From: Croceimicrobium sp965228705
GTDB taxonomy: Bacteria > Bacteroidota > Bacteroidia > Flavobacteriales > Schleiferiaceae
Assembly (NCBI RefSeq): GCF_965228705.1
Contig: NZ_OZ245832.1
Location: 1,116,001-1,180,000, forward strand
Length of the DNA: 64,000 bases
Direction: 5' to 3'
How positions within the stretch are numbered: the stretch's first letter is position 1; every line of letters begins with the position of its first letter. Shown piece after piece: positions 34,479-42,427 of this stretch. Made by a program: the position numbers and the translations under genes. A model generated the notes under the pieces. It was given only the letters and a program-made list of their open reading frames with translations. It made no database searches and was not told where the DNA came from.

Positions 34479-36462
34479 TGAGATCATTAGGCTGATTCGC
34501 AAAGGTGAATGCTTTGATGCCCAAACCCGCGACGGAGGTTTAAAGATTAAAATTGAACGCTACGTTCCCTATGTCTGCACTGCCATTCATGCCGGCTCTA
34601 AGCTGCGTGAATCGCTAAAACCCCGCATTGCACTGGATGAATACCAGCGTTGGTATGAAGAAGACCCTCATACGGATGCCTTTATATCGTCTATGCCCAT
34701 TACACTGGTTGGCTGTGATTCGCGCTATGAATACGATTTAAACCGCAGACCACTTGCTGCGATTTATGAGACAGCCTGGGGTAAAGATGTTTGGAAAAAG
34801 AAACTTAGCCCACGAGAGCAAAGTCAAAGTCTGCGAAAGCATCATAATTATTACCGCATCTTAAGGGCTTTAGTTGCCCGATTAGAGGAAAGCTTTGAGG
34901 CTTGTCTGGTCTTTGATATGCACTCTTATAATTGGAAGCGATGGGATCGTGAGGTACCTTTATTTAATATCGGAACCATGCGGGTGGATCAAGAACGCTT
35001 TGGTTCTTATATCCATCATTGGAAGGATGAATTGGAGAAAATTCAAGTCCCCAATGAAAAAAGCCTCTGCGCAATTAATGATGTATTTCAAGGATTAGGA
35101 TACAACCTCGAATTTCTGAGCACAAACTTTTCCAATACCCTGGTTTTAGCAACCGAGGTAAAGAAGGTCTATTGCGATGAATCCAATGGAGTGGATTATC
35201 CGGATGTGATTCGCAATTTGCAGAGGAACCTCAAGACAGCCATCCTCAATAGTGCTCGTCATTTTATTGATAAAGAAACCACCTATAACAGTCAGGCTCC
35301 TGGTGTTCTCTTGCATAAAGGAGTGGATCCTTCCTTGTTAAAAATAGACCGACAATTGCATAAGCTCTTGCGAAATTTCGAATTGCTGGCTTATGTAAAC
35401 CCTATCAATATTGATGCGGAACGCAAGCGCTTTTTTAAGAAAAAGTACAATGAAGCTCCTCATTTTCGCTATAGCCCCATTAAGATTCATCCTTTCGAAC
35501 TCAAACAATCACTGGGGAATCTTAAAACTCAAGAAATTAGCGATGTATCCATTCGCTACCTCTACGAGGCAGTGATAAACAGTTATTTTGATAAAGTCGA
35601 TTTACTGGCGAGTTTAAACTCCAAGAAATTCCTTTATAATTCCCTCCGCTATTTTGGGCGTCCCAGTCATAATGACTTGCAAAACGCTCAATATCTTTCC
35701 CTCCTACCCAGTATTCCGAGTGAGCCAAAGCGCATGCCTAATCTGGAAATGGAGCAAGTGATCCAACGTTTTGAAGAGGCCATGGATCGCTATGAAATGA
35801 AAGGGAAAATAGAATTGAGCAAAAGGGTTATTTCGCAGGTGATGGTCCTCAATTCTCGGAAAACTGTGTTAATTCGTCCCGATGCCACCTTTACCGAAAG
35901 AGATTTAGGTGCCCTGATAGAACATGAACTGGGCGTACATATGGTAACCACCCAGAATTCGAACCTGCAAGATCTCAAAATCTTCAATCTGGGATTACCC
36001 GTAAATACTCGTACGCAGGAAGGCCTGGCCATTTTAGCTGAATTACTTAGCGGAAATATCACGCTCAAGCGATTGAAGAAATTAGCCACTCGGGTTAAAG
36101 TAGTGGATATGATGTGCAATGGTGCCGATTTCAATCAATGTTTCCGTTATCTGCATCAGGATGAAGGCATGAATCCAAACGATGCTTTTAGCCTTTGTAC
36201 ACGAATTTTCCGGGGCGGTGGATTCACCAAAGATTACCTGTACCTTAGTGGCTTCGTTAAGATTTTACGGATGTACCTTAATGACATCGATCTTAGTCCT
36301 CTCTTAGTTGGGAAAACCTCTACCGACTTTTACGAAACGCTGGTAGAAATGATCGATCGTGAAATCGTTAAACCACCCCTTTACAAGACCCATAGCTTTA
36401 CTGCACCCAAATATGAACCGGGCCATGGTTTATACGATTATATATTGAGCGGATTGCAATAA
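34453..36462 (+). CDS. N-formylglutamate amidohydrolase-like domain fused to DUF1704 (QEGLA) metallopeptidase
   Basis: The 669-residue protein joins two hydrolase parts. Residues about 20-260 resemble N-formylglutamate amidohydrolase: AIHAGSKL (His46), CDSRYEYDLNR and FDMHSYN (Asp155, His157) are probable metal-site motifs. Residues about 330-669 match DUF1704, also called the QEGLA family, with metal motif His491-Glu492-x3-His496 in IEHELGVHMV and Glu523 in RTQEGLAILAE. Eukaryotic MATCAP tyrosine carboxypeptidases share that motif. I use ATG 34453, which overlaps the ATP-grasp gene by 26 nt. The pair implies a ligation/hydrolysis cycle on an unknown molecule. It is cytoplasmic, with no signal peptide. 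Confidence 0.85.
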   Translation: MTTQILSPDEIIRLIRKGECFDAQTRDGGLKIKIERYVPYVCTAIHAGSKLRESLKPRIALDEYQRWYEEDPHTDAFISSMPITLVGCDSRYEYDLNRRPLAAIYETAWGKDVWKKKLSPREQSQSLRKHHNYYRILRALVARLEESFEACLVFDMHSYNWKRWDREVPLFNIGTMRVDQERFGSYIHHWKDELEKIQVPNEKSLCAINDVFQGLGYNLEFLSTNFSNTLVLATEVKKVYCDESNGVDYPDVIRNLQRNLKTAILNSARHFIDKETTYNSQAPGVLLHKGVDPSLLKIDRQLHKLLRNFELLAYVNPINIDAERKRFFKKKYNEAPHFRYSPIKIHPFELKQSLGNLKTQEISDVSIRYLYEAVINSYFDKVDLLASLNSKKFLYNSLRYFGRPSHNDLQNAQYLSLLPSIPSEPKRMPNLEMEQVIQRFEEAMDRYEMKGKIELSKRVISQVMVLNSRKTVLIRPDATFTERDLGALIEHELGVHMVTTQNSNLQDLKIFNLGLPVNTRTQEGLAILAELLSGNITLKRLKKLATRVKVVDMMCNGADFNQCFRYLHQDEGMNPNDAFSLCTRIFRGGGFTKDYLYLSGFVKILRMYLNDIDLSPLLVGKTSTDFYETLVEMIDREIVKPPLYKTHSFTAPKYEPGHGLYDYILSGLQ

Positions 36463-36468
36463 AACACC

Positions 36469-37758
36469 ATGAACGGACTGAATATTCCGGATACAAACCT
36501 CGAGCGAGTCGTAATTATCGGCTGCGGCTTCGGTGGTTTGAATCTGGCCAAAAAACTCAATCATCAACGCTATCAGGTGGTGATGATTGATAAGCACAAT
36601 TATCACACCTTTCAACCCCTTTTATATCAGGTAGCCACGGCTGGTTTGGAGCCCGACTCCATCGCCTATCCCATCCGGCATATCTTCCGTAAACTACCTA
36701 ATTTTTACTTCCGACTGGCTAAGGCCGAAAGCATTGACACCGAGAATAAAACGCTGCAATGCGATATCGGGAACTTGGATTTTGATCACCTGGTGATAGC
36801 CACAGGGAGCGGCACCAATTATTTCGGAATGAAAACCGTGGAAGAATTGGGCATGCCCATGAAAACGGTACCCGAAGCTTTAAACCTACGCAGTTTAATC
36901 CTTCAAAATTTCGAAGCCGCCTCCTTAACCCAAGATTTAAAGGAAAGGGAAAGGCTAATGAATTTTGCCATTGTAGGCGCCGGTCCTACTGGTACTGAAT
37001 TGGCTGGAGCTTTGGCCGAATTGAAAAACCACGTTTTACCGAATGACTATCCGGACCTCGACTTTCGTCGGATGTCTATCCACCTGATAGAAATGGCCGG
37101 TAAGGTATTGCCACCTATGCAGGATTTCTCCTCTCGAAATGCCCTAAAATACCTTGAAACCTTAGGGGTTCAAGTATGGTTGAATACTGCGGTGAAGTCT
37201 TATGATGGCGAGACGGTTAAAACCAATAAAAAAGACCTCCCCGCCTCTACCCTAATTTGGGCGGCTGGTGTTACCGGAAATATTATCCCTGGATTGGAAG
37301 AAGGCAAAGACTTTCATCATGGGCGCTATCAGGTAAACGGACTCAATCAAATTGGCGAGCACAAAACTATTTATGCGATTGGCGATGTGGCCTCTATGGC
37401 CGATGAGCAAAATCCAAAAGGGCATCCCATGTTGGCCCAGGTAGCCATACAACAAGGGCAAAATCTCGCTAAAAACCTGAATAACAGCTCCGATACCGCT
37501 AAGTGGAAAAACTTCTCTTATAGAGACAAGGGCACCATGGCTACGGTAGGTCGTAACAAGGCGGTGGCCGAATTATATGGCAAGCTGATGTTAAAAGGAT
37601 TCCCGGGATGGGCAGTATGGATGGCCGTACATTTAATTAGCCTGGTAGGATTCCGCAATCGCATGGTGGTATTCTTTAACTGGCTGGTTAATTATTTCAG
37701 TTATGACCGTAAAATCCGCTTAATCATTCGTCCCTGGAAAAGGCATAGCAATAGCTAA
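36469..37758 (+). CDS. NAD(P)/FAD-dependent oxidoreductase, NDH-2-like
   Basis: The 429-residue flavoprotein has the FAD motif VVIIGCGFGGLNLAKKL and the NDH-2 signature DKHNYHTFQPLLYQVATAGL. It also has the NADH motif FAIVGAGPTGTELAGALAEL, the FAD-closing IYAIGDVAS and a hydrophobic C-terminal amphipathic region for membrane contact (WAVWMAVHLISLVGF). It probably passes electrons from NADH to quinone. It starts 6 nt after the DUF1704 gene, so it is part of the same transcript. A redox link to the ATP-grasp product is speculation. Confidence 0.9.
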   Translation: MNGLNIPDTNLERVVIIGCGFGGLNLAKKLNHQRYQVVMIDKHNYHTFQPLLYQVATAGLEPDSIAYPIRHIFRKLPNFYFRLAKAESIDTENKTLQCDIGNLDFDHLVIATGSGTNYFGMKTVEELGMPMKTVPEALNLRSLILQNFEAASLTQDLKERERLMNFAIVGAGPTGTELAGALAELKNHVLPNDYPDLDFRRMSIHLIEMAGKVLPPMQDFSSRNALKYLETLGVQVWLNTAVKSYDGETVKTNKKDLPASTLIWAAGVTGNIIPGLEEGKDFHHGRYQVNGLNQIGEHKTIYAIGDVASMADEQNPKGHPMLAQVAIQQGQNLAKNLNNSSDTAKWKNFSYRDKGTMATVGRNKAVAELYGKLMLKGFPGWAVWMAVHLISLVGFRNRMVVFFNWLVNYFSYDRKIRLIIRPWKRHSNS

Positions 37759-37760
37759 TC

Positions 37761-38468
37761 ATGTGTAGCTTAAGCTATATCCCTCAGGCTTCAGGCTTTG
37801 TTTTAAGTCATAATCGAGATGAATTACCCCATCGCGAAAGTTCATCTCGAATTATGGATGAAGAAGGCTTGAGGGGTAAATTTCATTTCCCGCAAGATTT
37901 AAAAGCCGGTGGCAGCTGGATGGGCGTCCATGAGTCGGGCTGGGCAGCATGCCTTTTAAATGGTGGCAGTGTTCCCTATCTCCGCAAACTCCCCTATCGC
38001 CACAGTCGAGGCAAAGTTTTAATCGACTTTTTGGAAGATCCAAGCATTGCTGTCTTTCAGAAAATAGATTATCAGGGTGTAGAACCCTTTACCCTCATTA
38101 TAAGCAAGCCCGGAGAGCTTTGGCAATTGGAACATAATCCGGATGGCGATATCTGGAATCACCTCGATCCTCATATGCCTCATTTTTGGAGTAGCACCAA
38201 ACTCTACCATCCTAATATTAGGGAGGCTCGTAAGTATCGCTTTCAGCAATGGCTGCATCAGCAAAAGCAAGCTAAGGCACCGGACCTTCGCCAATTTCAT
38301 TTAGACCCTCAACGCAGTCCTCGCGAAGGAGGATTGCTCTTAGGTTCAAACTTCCCCCTTAAAACCGTAAGCTTCTGCCAGGTTGATCATCAAGGCTCAG
38401 AAATTCAATTCCAGTATGATTACCTCTTGAAGGAAATATCCGACCAAAGAAACTGGTCGATCCGCTGA
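37761..38468 (+). CDS. NRDE/TANGO2-family protein
   Basis: The 235-residue protein starts with Met-Cys2 and has the NRDE motif at residues 18-21 (LSHNRDELPHRESS), an N-terminal nucleophile-like beta pattern and LKAGGSWMGVHESGWAACLLNGG. These define the TANGO2/NRDE family. In animals TANGO2 is linked to lipid and haem handling; the bacterial role is unknown. The Cys2 may become the N-terminal nucleophile, an inference from the fold. It starts 2 nt after the NDH-2-like gene and is the last gene of the run before a 176-nt gap. Confidence 0.85.
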   Translation: MCSLSYIPQASGFVLSHNRDELPHRESSSRIMDEEGLRGKFHFPQDLKAGGSWMGVHESGWAACLLNGGSVPYLRKLPYRHSRGKVLIDFLEDPSIAVFQKIDYQGVEPFTLIISKPGELWQLEHNPDGDIWNHLDPHMPHFWSSTKLYHPNIREARKYRFQQWLHQQKQAKAPDLRQFHLDPQRSPREGGLLLGSNFPLKTVSFCQVDHQGSEIQFQYDYLLKEISDQRNWSIR

Positions 38469-38580
38469 ACAATTCGGCGACCATTCTCCTCAATTCACCT
38501 CCACTTTTTCGAGCAATTAATCACAAATGCCAAATGAGCTAAATTGTAATTAACTCATTTACAAACACTTTTGAATAATT

Positions 38581-38625
38581 ATAGTACTTTGTTTTGCATA
38601 GTACTGATATTTCAACATATCTTTG
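38581..38625 (+). promoter_or_regulatory. Promoter of the DUF4252-PadR-PspC operon with repeated ATAGTACT motif
   Basis: TTTG (38593-38596) and TATCTTTG (38618-38625) are 21 nt apart and fit the Bacteroidota promoter pattern. The motif ATAGTACT occurs at 38581-38588 and again at 38598-38605, flanking the -33 box on both sides. Its core AGTACT is self-complementary, and 17 nt separate the repeat starts. It is a candidate operator for the PadR protein encoded in this operon; binding is inferred. Confidence 0.6.
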
Positions 38626-38644
38626 CTTAACAAAACATAGAACA

Positions 38645-39115
38645 ATGAAAAAACGTCTCACCCTGGCAATACTCAGCCTCTGTTACTTTGGAGGATTTGC
38701 CCAAAACACCGATCCGGTCGATGCGATTTACGAGCGCTATTCCGGAGATAAGTTTAGCATAGCGGTTAATTTGGATGCCGGCATTTTCCAGGATTTTGAT
38801 ATTGATATCGACACTGATGATCTGGAACAACGTATTAGTGGAACGATCCGTCGATTGCGTTTCATCGGCTTCGATGAATATCGTCCTGGTTTACGTTCCG
38901 AAAAAGAAATCGTGGAAGAACTCATGCGCATTGGTTATGAGCTAGCCATTGTACCCAGTGAATATGAAGACGAGCATAGTCAGATGTTGATCTTTAAAAA
39001 GAAAGGTCAAAGGCTCAGTCCTCATTTGATAATCATCTTTAATGATCGCGAAGAGCGCAAAGCGAATATCATTCTGCTTACGGGCTCCATCGAATTTAAA
39101 AGTACTGCATCATGA
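38645..39115 (+). CDS. Secreted DUF4252-like protein
   Basis: A 156-residue protein with a signal peptide (cleavage near FGGFAQNT), an acidic stretch DIDIDTDDLEQ, and a mixed alpha/beta pattern ending in an anti-parallel beta tail. It most resembles DUF4252 proteins that accompany stress regulators in Bacteroidota, at moderate confidence. I take ATG 38645, because it opens a proper signal peptide. The PadR gene begins within its stop codon (ATGA), so the three genes are co-translated. Function unknown. Confidence 0.75.
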   Translation: MKKRLTLAILSLCYFGGFAQNTDPVDAIYERYSGDKFSIAVNLDAGIFQDFDIDIDTDDLEQRISGTIRRLRFIGFDEYRPGLRSEKEIVEELMRIGYELAIVPSEYEDEHSQMLIFKKKGQRLSPHLIIIFNDREERKANIILLTGSIEFKSTAS

Positions 39116-39459
39116 ATCTGGAAAACACCAAGGCCCAAATGCGCAAAGGCGTTTTGGAGCTCTGCATCCTAAACATGCTGCAAGAGCGCGATGCCTACGC
39201 CAACGAGATTATTGAAGAACTAAAAAAGGCCGAATTAATAGTGGTAGAAGGAACCTTATACCCTTTGCTAACCCGCCTTAAAAACGGTGGGCTCCTCGCC
39301 TACCGCTGGGAAGAATCAACCAGCGGGCCACCCCGTAAGTATTATAATTTGACCGAATTAGGGAAATCTGCCCTCAAGGAATTACGCCTTACCTGGGAAA
39401 GTCTGCAGGAGGCTGTCAATCACAGTATGAACGAAACCAACGAAAATAAAACATCATGA
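39112..39459 (+). CDS. PadR-family transcriptional regulator
   Basis: The 115-residue protein has the PadR winged helix: QMRKGVLELCILNMLQERDA, YANEIIEELKKAELIVVEGT, LYPLLTRLKNGGLLAYRW and GPPRKYYNLTELG. The short C-terminal helix (about 92-110) is for dimerisation. In Bacteroidota such regulators usually precede PspC-domain genes, as here, and repress their own operon; ligand or stress is unknown. The repeated ATAGTACT motif upstream of the operon is a candidate site. It overlaps both neighbours by 4 nt. Confidence 0.94.
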   Translation: MNLENTKAQMRKGVLELCILNMLQERDAYANEIIEELKKAELIVVEGTLYPLLTRLKNGGLLAYRWEESTSGPPRKYYNLTELGKSALKELRLTWESLQEAVNHSMNETNENKTS

Positions 39460-41207
39460 AAAAGACACTAAATATCAATTTAGGAGGCATGATCTTTCAT
39501 ATTGATGAAGATGCCTTCAACAAGCTGGAAGCCTATCTGGGTGCCTTACGCCAGCAGTTTATTCAAACCAATGGCGGTTCTGAAATTCTGAACGATGTGG
39601 AAACCCGCATGGCAGAACTTTTTCGCGAAAGAACCAGTGAAAGCAAGCAGGTAATTAATATCCAGGATGTAGATGATGTAATCGCCATTATGGGTCGCCC
39701 AGAGGATTATCTGGATGAAGAAAGCGCCACGAATTCCAACTACAGTTTTGAAGATAGCTATACCAGTAATGGTAAGAAAATTCACCGTGATGTAGATAAT
39801 CGCATTATTGGCGGTGTTGCTTCTGGTCTGGCTGCCTATTTCAATATGGATGCCCTTTGGGTACGAATCCTATTCCTTGCTTCTTTCTTTGCAGGATTCG
39901 GATTCCTTCTCTATCTGATTTTATGGGCCATTATTCCAGCCGCTCGCACCACCACCGAGAAATTGCAAATGCGGGGAAAGCCAGTTACCCTCAGCAATAT
40001 TGAGAACTTCGTAAAAGAAGAAGGTGCCGCAGTAGGTGCAAGAATGTCTGAACTGGGGGGTAAAGCACGTAATGTAGGCCGCAGTGGCCAGAGCCTTTTA
40101 GCTCAGCTTTTTAGTGGGATTTTTGAACTGATCCGTTTGATTTTAAAGTTTGTCTTTAAGGCAATTGGTTTTGTCTTTTTAGGCATCGGTATTATTATCC
40201 TTGCCAGTTTGGCTATTACGCTTTTCATTGGCATTGAGATCAATGACTATCACTATAATTTCAGTGAGCTTAGTAATATCCTTCAATTGCTAGCGATCGA
40301 CAGCAGCTCTTACAACAGTATGATGATTGGTGCTACACTGCTACTCTTGGGGCCTTTGCTATTATTGGTTTATTATGGTTTACGCATCGTATTCGGTATT
40401 GAACCTTTAAACTCTGGCGTACGTCGCGGTTTAGCTTTAACCTCTTTGGCGGGTGTGATCCTCCTGGCCATTAGCGGAGTTAAGATTGCCCACGAATTTG
40501 AAGATCATGCTACCCAAAGTCAAGAGTATAATTTGATTCCTGATAATGGCATGATCTATATGGAGGTAAACAAAGACAGCCTCTATGAGCAAATGAGTGG
40601 ATACCGCAACAGTGATCAGTGGTTAATCTACAATGCCAAAAGCTATTTCTCAGATATTGAATTTGATATAAAACGTTCCAATTCGGCGAACAGCTATTTG
40701 GTGAAGAAGGTTGATAGTCGCGGTTCCAGCCGGGATGAAGCCCGACTCAATGCCCGTAGTCCTGAACACTTTTTAAAAGTTGATAGCGGTCTGGTGGTAT
40801 CCGGAATCTATTATACCATCCCGGAAGGTAAATTATACCGTGCTCAACAAATCCGCTTGGTATTGTATCTCGCTGAAGGTGATACCGTATTCCTAGGCCC
40901 CGGTATGGAGAGCATTATTGATGATATCGCCAATGTGCAAAACTATTGGGATCCTGATATGGTTGGACATTATTGGACCATGACCGATCACGGCTTGCTA
41001 TGCACAGATTGCCCTGAAAAAGAACGCATTGAAGAACGATGGGAAAATGAAGAAGAAGACGTATTTAAGGATTACGATAGTGATTCTAAAGTGCGAATTG
41101 AAGATGATCTGATCCGTATCGAAGAAGTGGAAGTTTGGTTTGAAGAAGAAAAACCACTAAGACTGGGTTTATTGAAAGAACCCCTCTTTATGGAACAATA
41201 CATCTAA
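39456..41207 (+). CDS. PspC-domain envelope stress protein
   Basis: The 583-residue protein has an N-terminal cytoplasmic domain (1-90) with MKKTLNINLGGMIFHIDEDA, the PspC domain (about 107-165) with HRDVDNRIIGGVASGLAAYF and WVRILFLASFFAGFGFLLYL, three further helices and a large periplasmic C-terminal part (from about 345) that is acidic near its end. It probably senses or responds to membrane stress, as PspC does in the phage-shock system; PspA and PspB are not here. It is the last gene of the DUF4252-PadR-PspC operon and is followed by a terminator. Confidence 0.9.
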   Translation: MKKTLNINLGGMIFHIDEDAFNKLEAYLGALRQQFIQTNGGSEILNDVETRMAELFRERTSESKQVINIQDVDDVIAIMGRPEDYLDEESATNSNYSFEDSYTSNGKKIHRDVDNRIIGGVASGLAAYFNMDALWVRILFLASFFAGFGFLLYLILWAIIPAARTTTEKLQMRGKPVTLSNIENFVKEEGAAVGARMSELGGKARNVGRSGQSLLAQLFSGIFELIRLILKFVFKAIGFVFLGIGIIILASLAITLFIGIEINDYHYNFSELSNILQLLAIDSSSYNSMMIGATLLLLGPLLLLVYYGLRIVFGIEPLNSGVRRGLALTSLAGVILLAISGVKIAHEFEDHATQSQEYNLIPDNGMIYMEVNKDSLYEQMSGYRNSDQWLIYNAKSYFSDIEFDIKRSNSANSYLVKKVDSRGSSRDEARLNARSPEHFLKVDSGLVVSGIYYTIPEGKLYRAQQIRLVLYLAEGDTVFLGPGMESIIDDIANVQNYWDPDMVGHYWTMTDHGLLCTDCPEKERIEERWENEEEDVFKDYDSDSKVRIEDDLIRIEEVEVWFEEEKPLRLGLLKEPLFMEQYI

Positions 41208-41232
41208 GACAATCTGCCTTATAAGTACTCTG

Positions 41233-41262
41233 AAAACCCTCCTAAAATAGGAGGGTTTTTTC
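41233..41262 (+). terminator. Intrinsic terminator after the PspC operon
   Basis: AAAACCCTCCTA (41233-41244) and TAGGAGGGTTTT (41248-41259) form a perfect 12-bp stem with an AAA loop, followed by more T. Confidence 0.93.
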
Positions 41263-41302
41263 TTTGTTCCCCTTAAGTTGGATTAAGTACAAATAATCTG
41301 AT

Positions 41303-41336
41303 TTTGAGGAATTTCAAGCCTTTCTCACTAATATTG
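41303..41336 (+). promoter_or_regulatory. Promoter of the HiPIP gene
   Basis: TTTG (41303-41306) and TAATATTG (41329-41336) are 22 nt apart, close to the Bacteroidota pattern and with the same -7 variant as the rplS promoter. The ATG follows at 41358. Confidence 0.45.
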
Positions 41337-41357
41337 ATAGTCTAAAAACAGAGGACA

Positions 41358-41759
41358 ATGAGCAAGACAGATCGCAGAACATTTTTAGCAAAGGCTGGCA
41401 TCCTTTCCCTCACCGCATTTTCAGGGGCCGCCATATTACAAGCCTGTGGTGGCAGTGCTAGTGAGAATTCCGACAGCGAAAACAGCTCTCCATCGGAATC
41501 ATCCCATACCAGCGCTAAGCCATCAACTGAGGCCAGTGCTTGCGCTTCAGAAAACGCCAATTTGAGTGATTCCGATTTGGAAGTACGTGAAAGCGTTGCC
41601 TACGTGCCTAAAAGCACCGAAGCAGATAAAATTTGTAAAAACTGTCGCTTCTTCCAGCCCGATAAATTTGAAGGCAGCTGCGCCGGTTGTATGTTATTTG
41701 TAAACGGCGGTGTTGAACCCGGGGGTTATTGTAAATCCTGGGCTGCCCAAGAAGGCTAG
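41358..41759 (+). CDS. High-potential iron-sulfur protein, exported
   Basis: The 133-residue protein has a twin-arginine signal (TDRRTFLAKAG) ending in a lipobox (ILQAC), so it is probably a folded, membrane-anchored lipoprotein. A Ser/Glu/Asp linker follows. The C-terminal HiPIP domain has CKNCRFF, then Cys after 15 residues and a final Cys in GGYCKSWA after 13 more. This CxxC-x15-C-x13-C spacing binds a 4Fe-4S cluster working at high potential. One extra Cys lies in the loop (EGSCAGC). It should carry electrons in the periplasm. The stop interlocks with the next gene (CTAG, 41756-41759). Confidence 0.9.
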   Translation: MSKTDRRTFLAKAGILSLTAFSGAAILQACGGSASENSDSENSSPSESSHTSAKPSTEASACASENANLSDSDLEVRESVAYVPKSTEADKICKNCRFFQPDKFEGSCAGCMLFVNGGVEPGGYCKSWAAQEG

Positions 41760-42427
41760 TCTGGAAAGGTCCTTCTTCTTGAAAAAATCCAATCAATGCC
41801 AGTCCTATCAGCTGGCTCCAAATGAAGTGTTTTCCAGGGTCCCGCTAGTATTTTAAAATGGCGGGACCTTTCATTTTTATCCCAGGGATGTAAGCTTAAT
41901 TCCAAGCGATGGGCATGGGCGTACCAGAGTCCGGATTCGCGACTGCCATCTTTATAAACTATAGTATACACTTTATCCCAACGGAAGAACACATAGGCCA
42001 AACTATCCTCAGATTCCGCTTGCCAAACACCTACCACCTTATCCGCCATTCGCAGCGGTAAGCTTTGAATTCGCTTCAAATGAACAGTAACCTCCATGCC
42101 TTCCTCTTGTCGAGACCATTGCATGCTAGAGTCTGTCACTTCTACTTTAAATGCATCAAAAGGATCTACAAAGCCCAAACTATCGTTCATGGAAAGCTTC
42201 ATTTCCTGAGCCTTCCATAGATAGGTACCGGCCCCATTTTGAAGCAATCCATTTCCACCTTCAAAACCTTGCTCTGAAAAACGAATCCACTTTTCTTGTG
42301 GGGTCATTTCCTTATCTCCTACCTGAACATTGGTCACCTGCCATAATCCCAAAATATTTTGAGCGGAGAGACTGGGACCAACTACGAATCCAATTAAAAC
42401 TACGAGGTATAATTTAGTCCTTTTCAT
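41756..42427 (-). CDS. Secreted protein with duplicated lipocalin-like half
   Basis: The 223-residue protein has a signal peptide (cleavage near SLSAQNI). It shows two similar halves: ILGLWQVTNVQ...KWIRFSE...LKLSM and VVGVWQAES...FFRWDKVYTI...LELSL, each a 'GxW' start followed by beta hairpins as in lipocalin-like domains. I use ATG 42427; a longer frame reaches 42481 within the neighbouring gene. It overlaps the serine-hydrolase gene by 14 nt. The function is unknown; ligand binding is inferred from the beta-rich form. Confidence 0.7.
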   Translation of the reverse strand: MKRTKLYLVVLIGFVVGPSLSAQNILGLWQVTNVQVGDKEMTPQEKWIRFSEQGFEGGNGLLQNGAGTYLWKAQEMKLSMNDSLGFVDPFDAFKVEVTDSSMQWSRQEEGMEVTVHLKRIQSLPLRMADKVVGVWQAESEDSLAYVFFRWDKVYTIVYKDGSRESGLWYAHAHRLELSLHPWDKNERSRHFKILAGPWKTLHLEPADRTGIDWIFSRRRTFPD

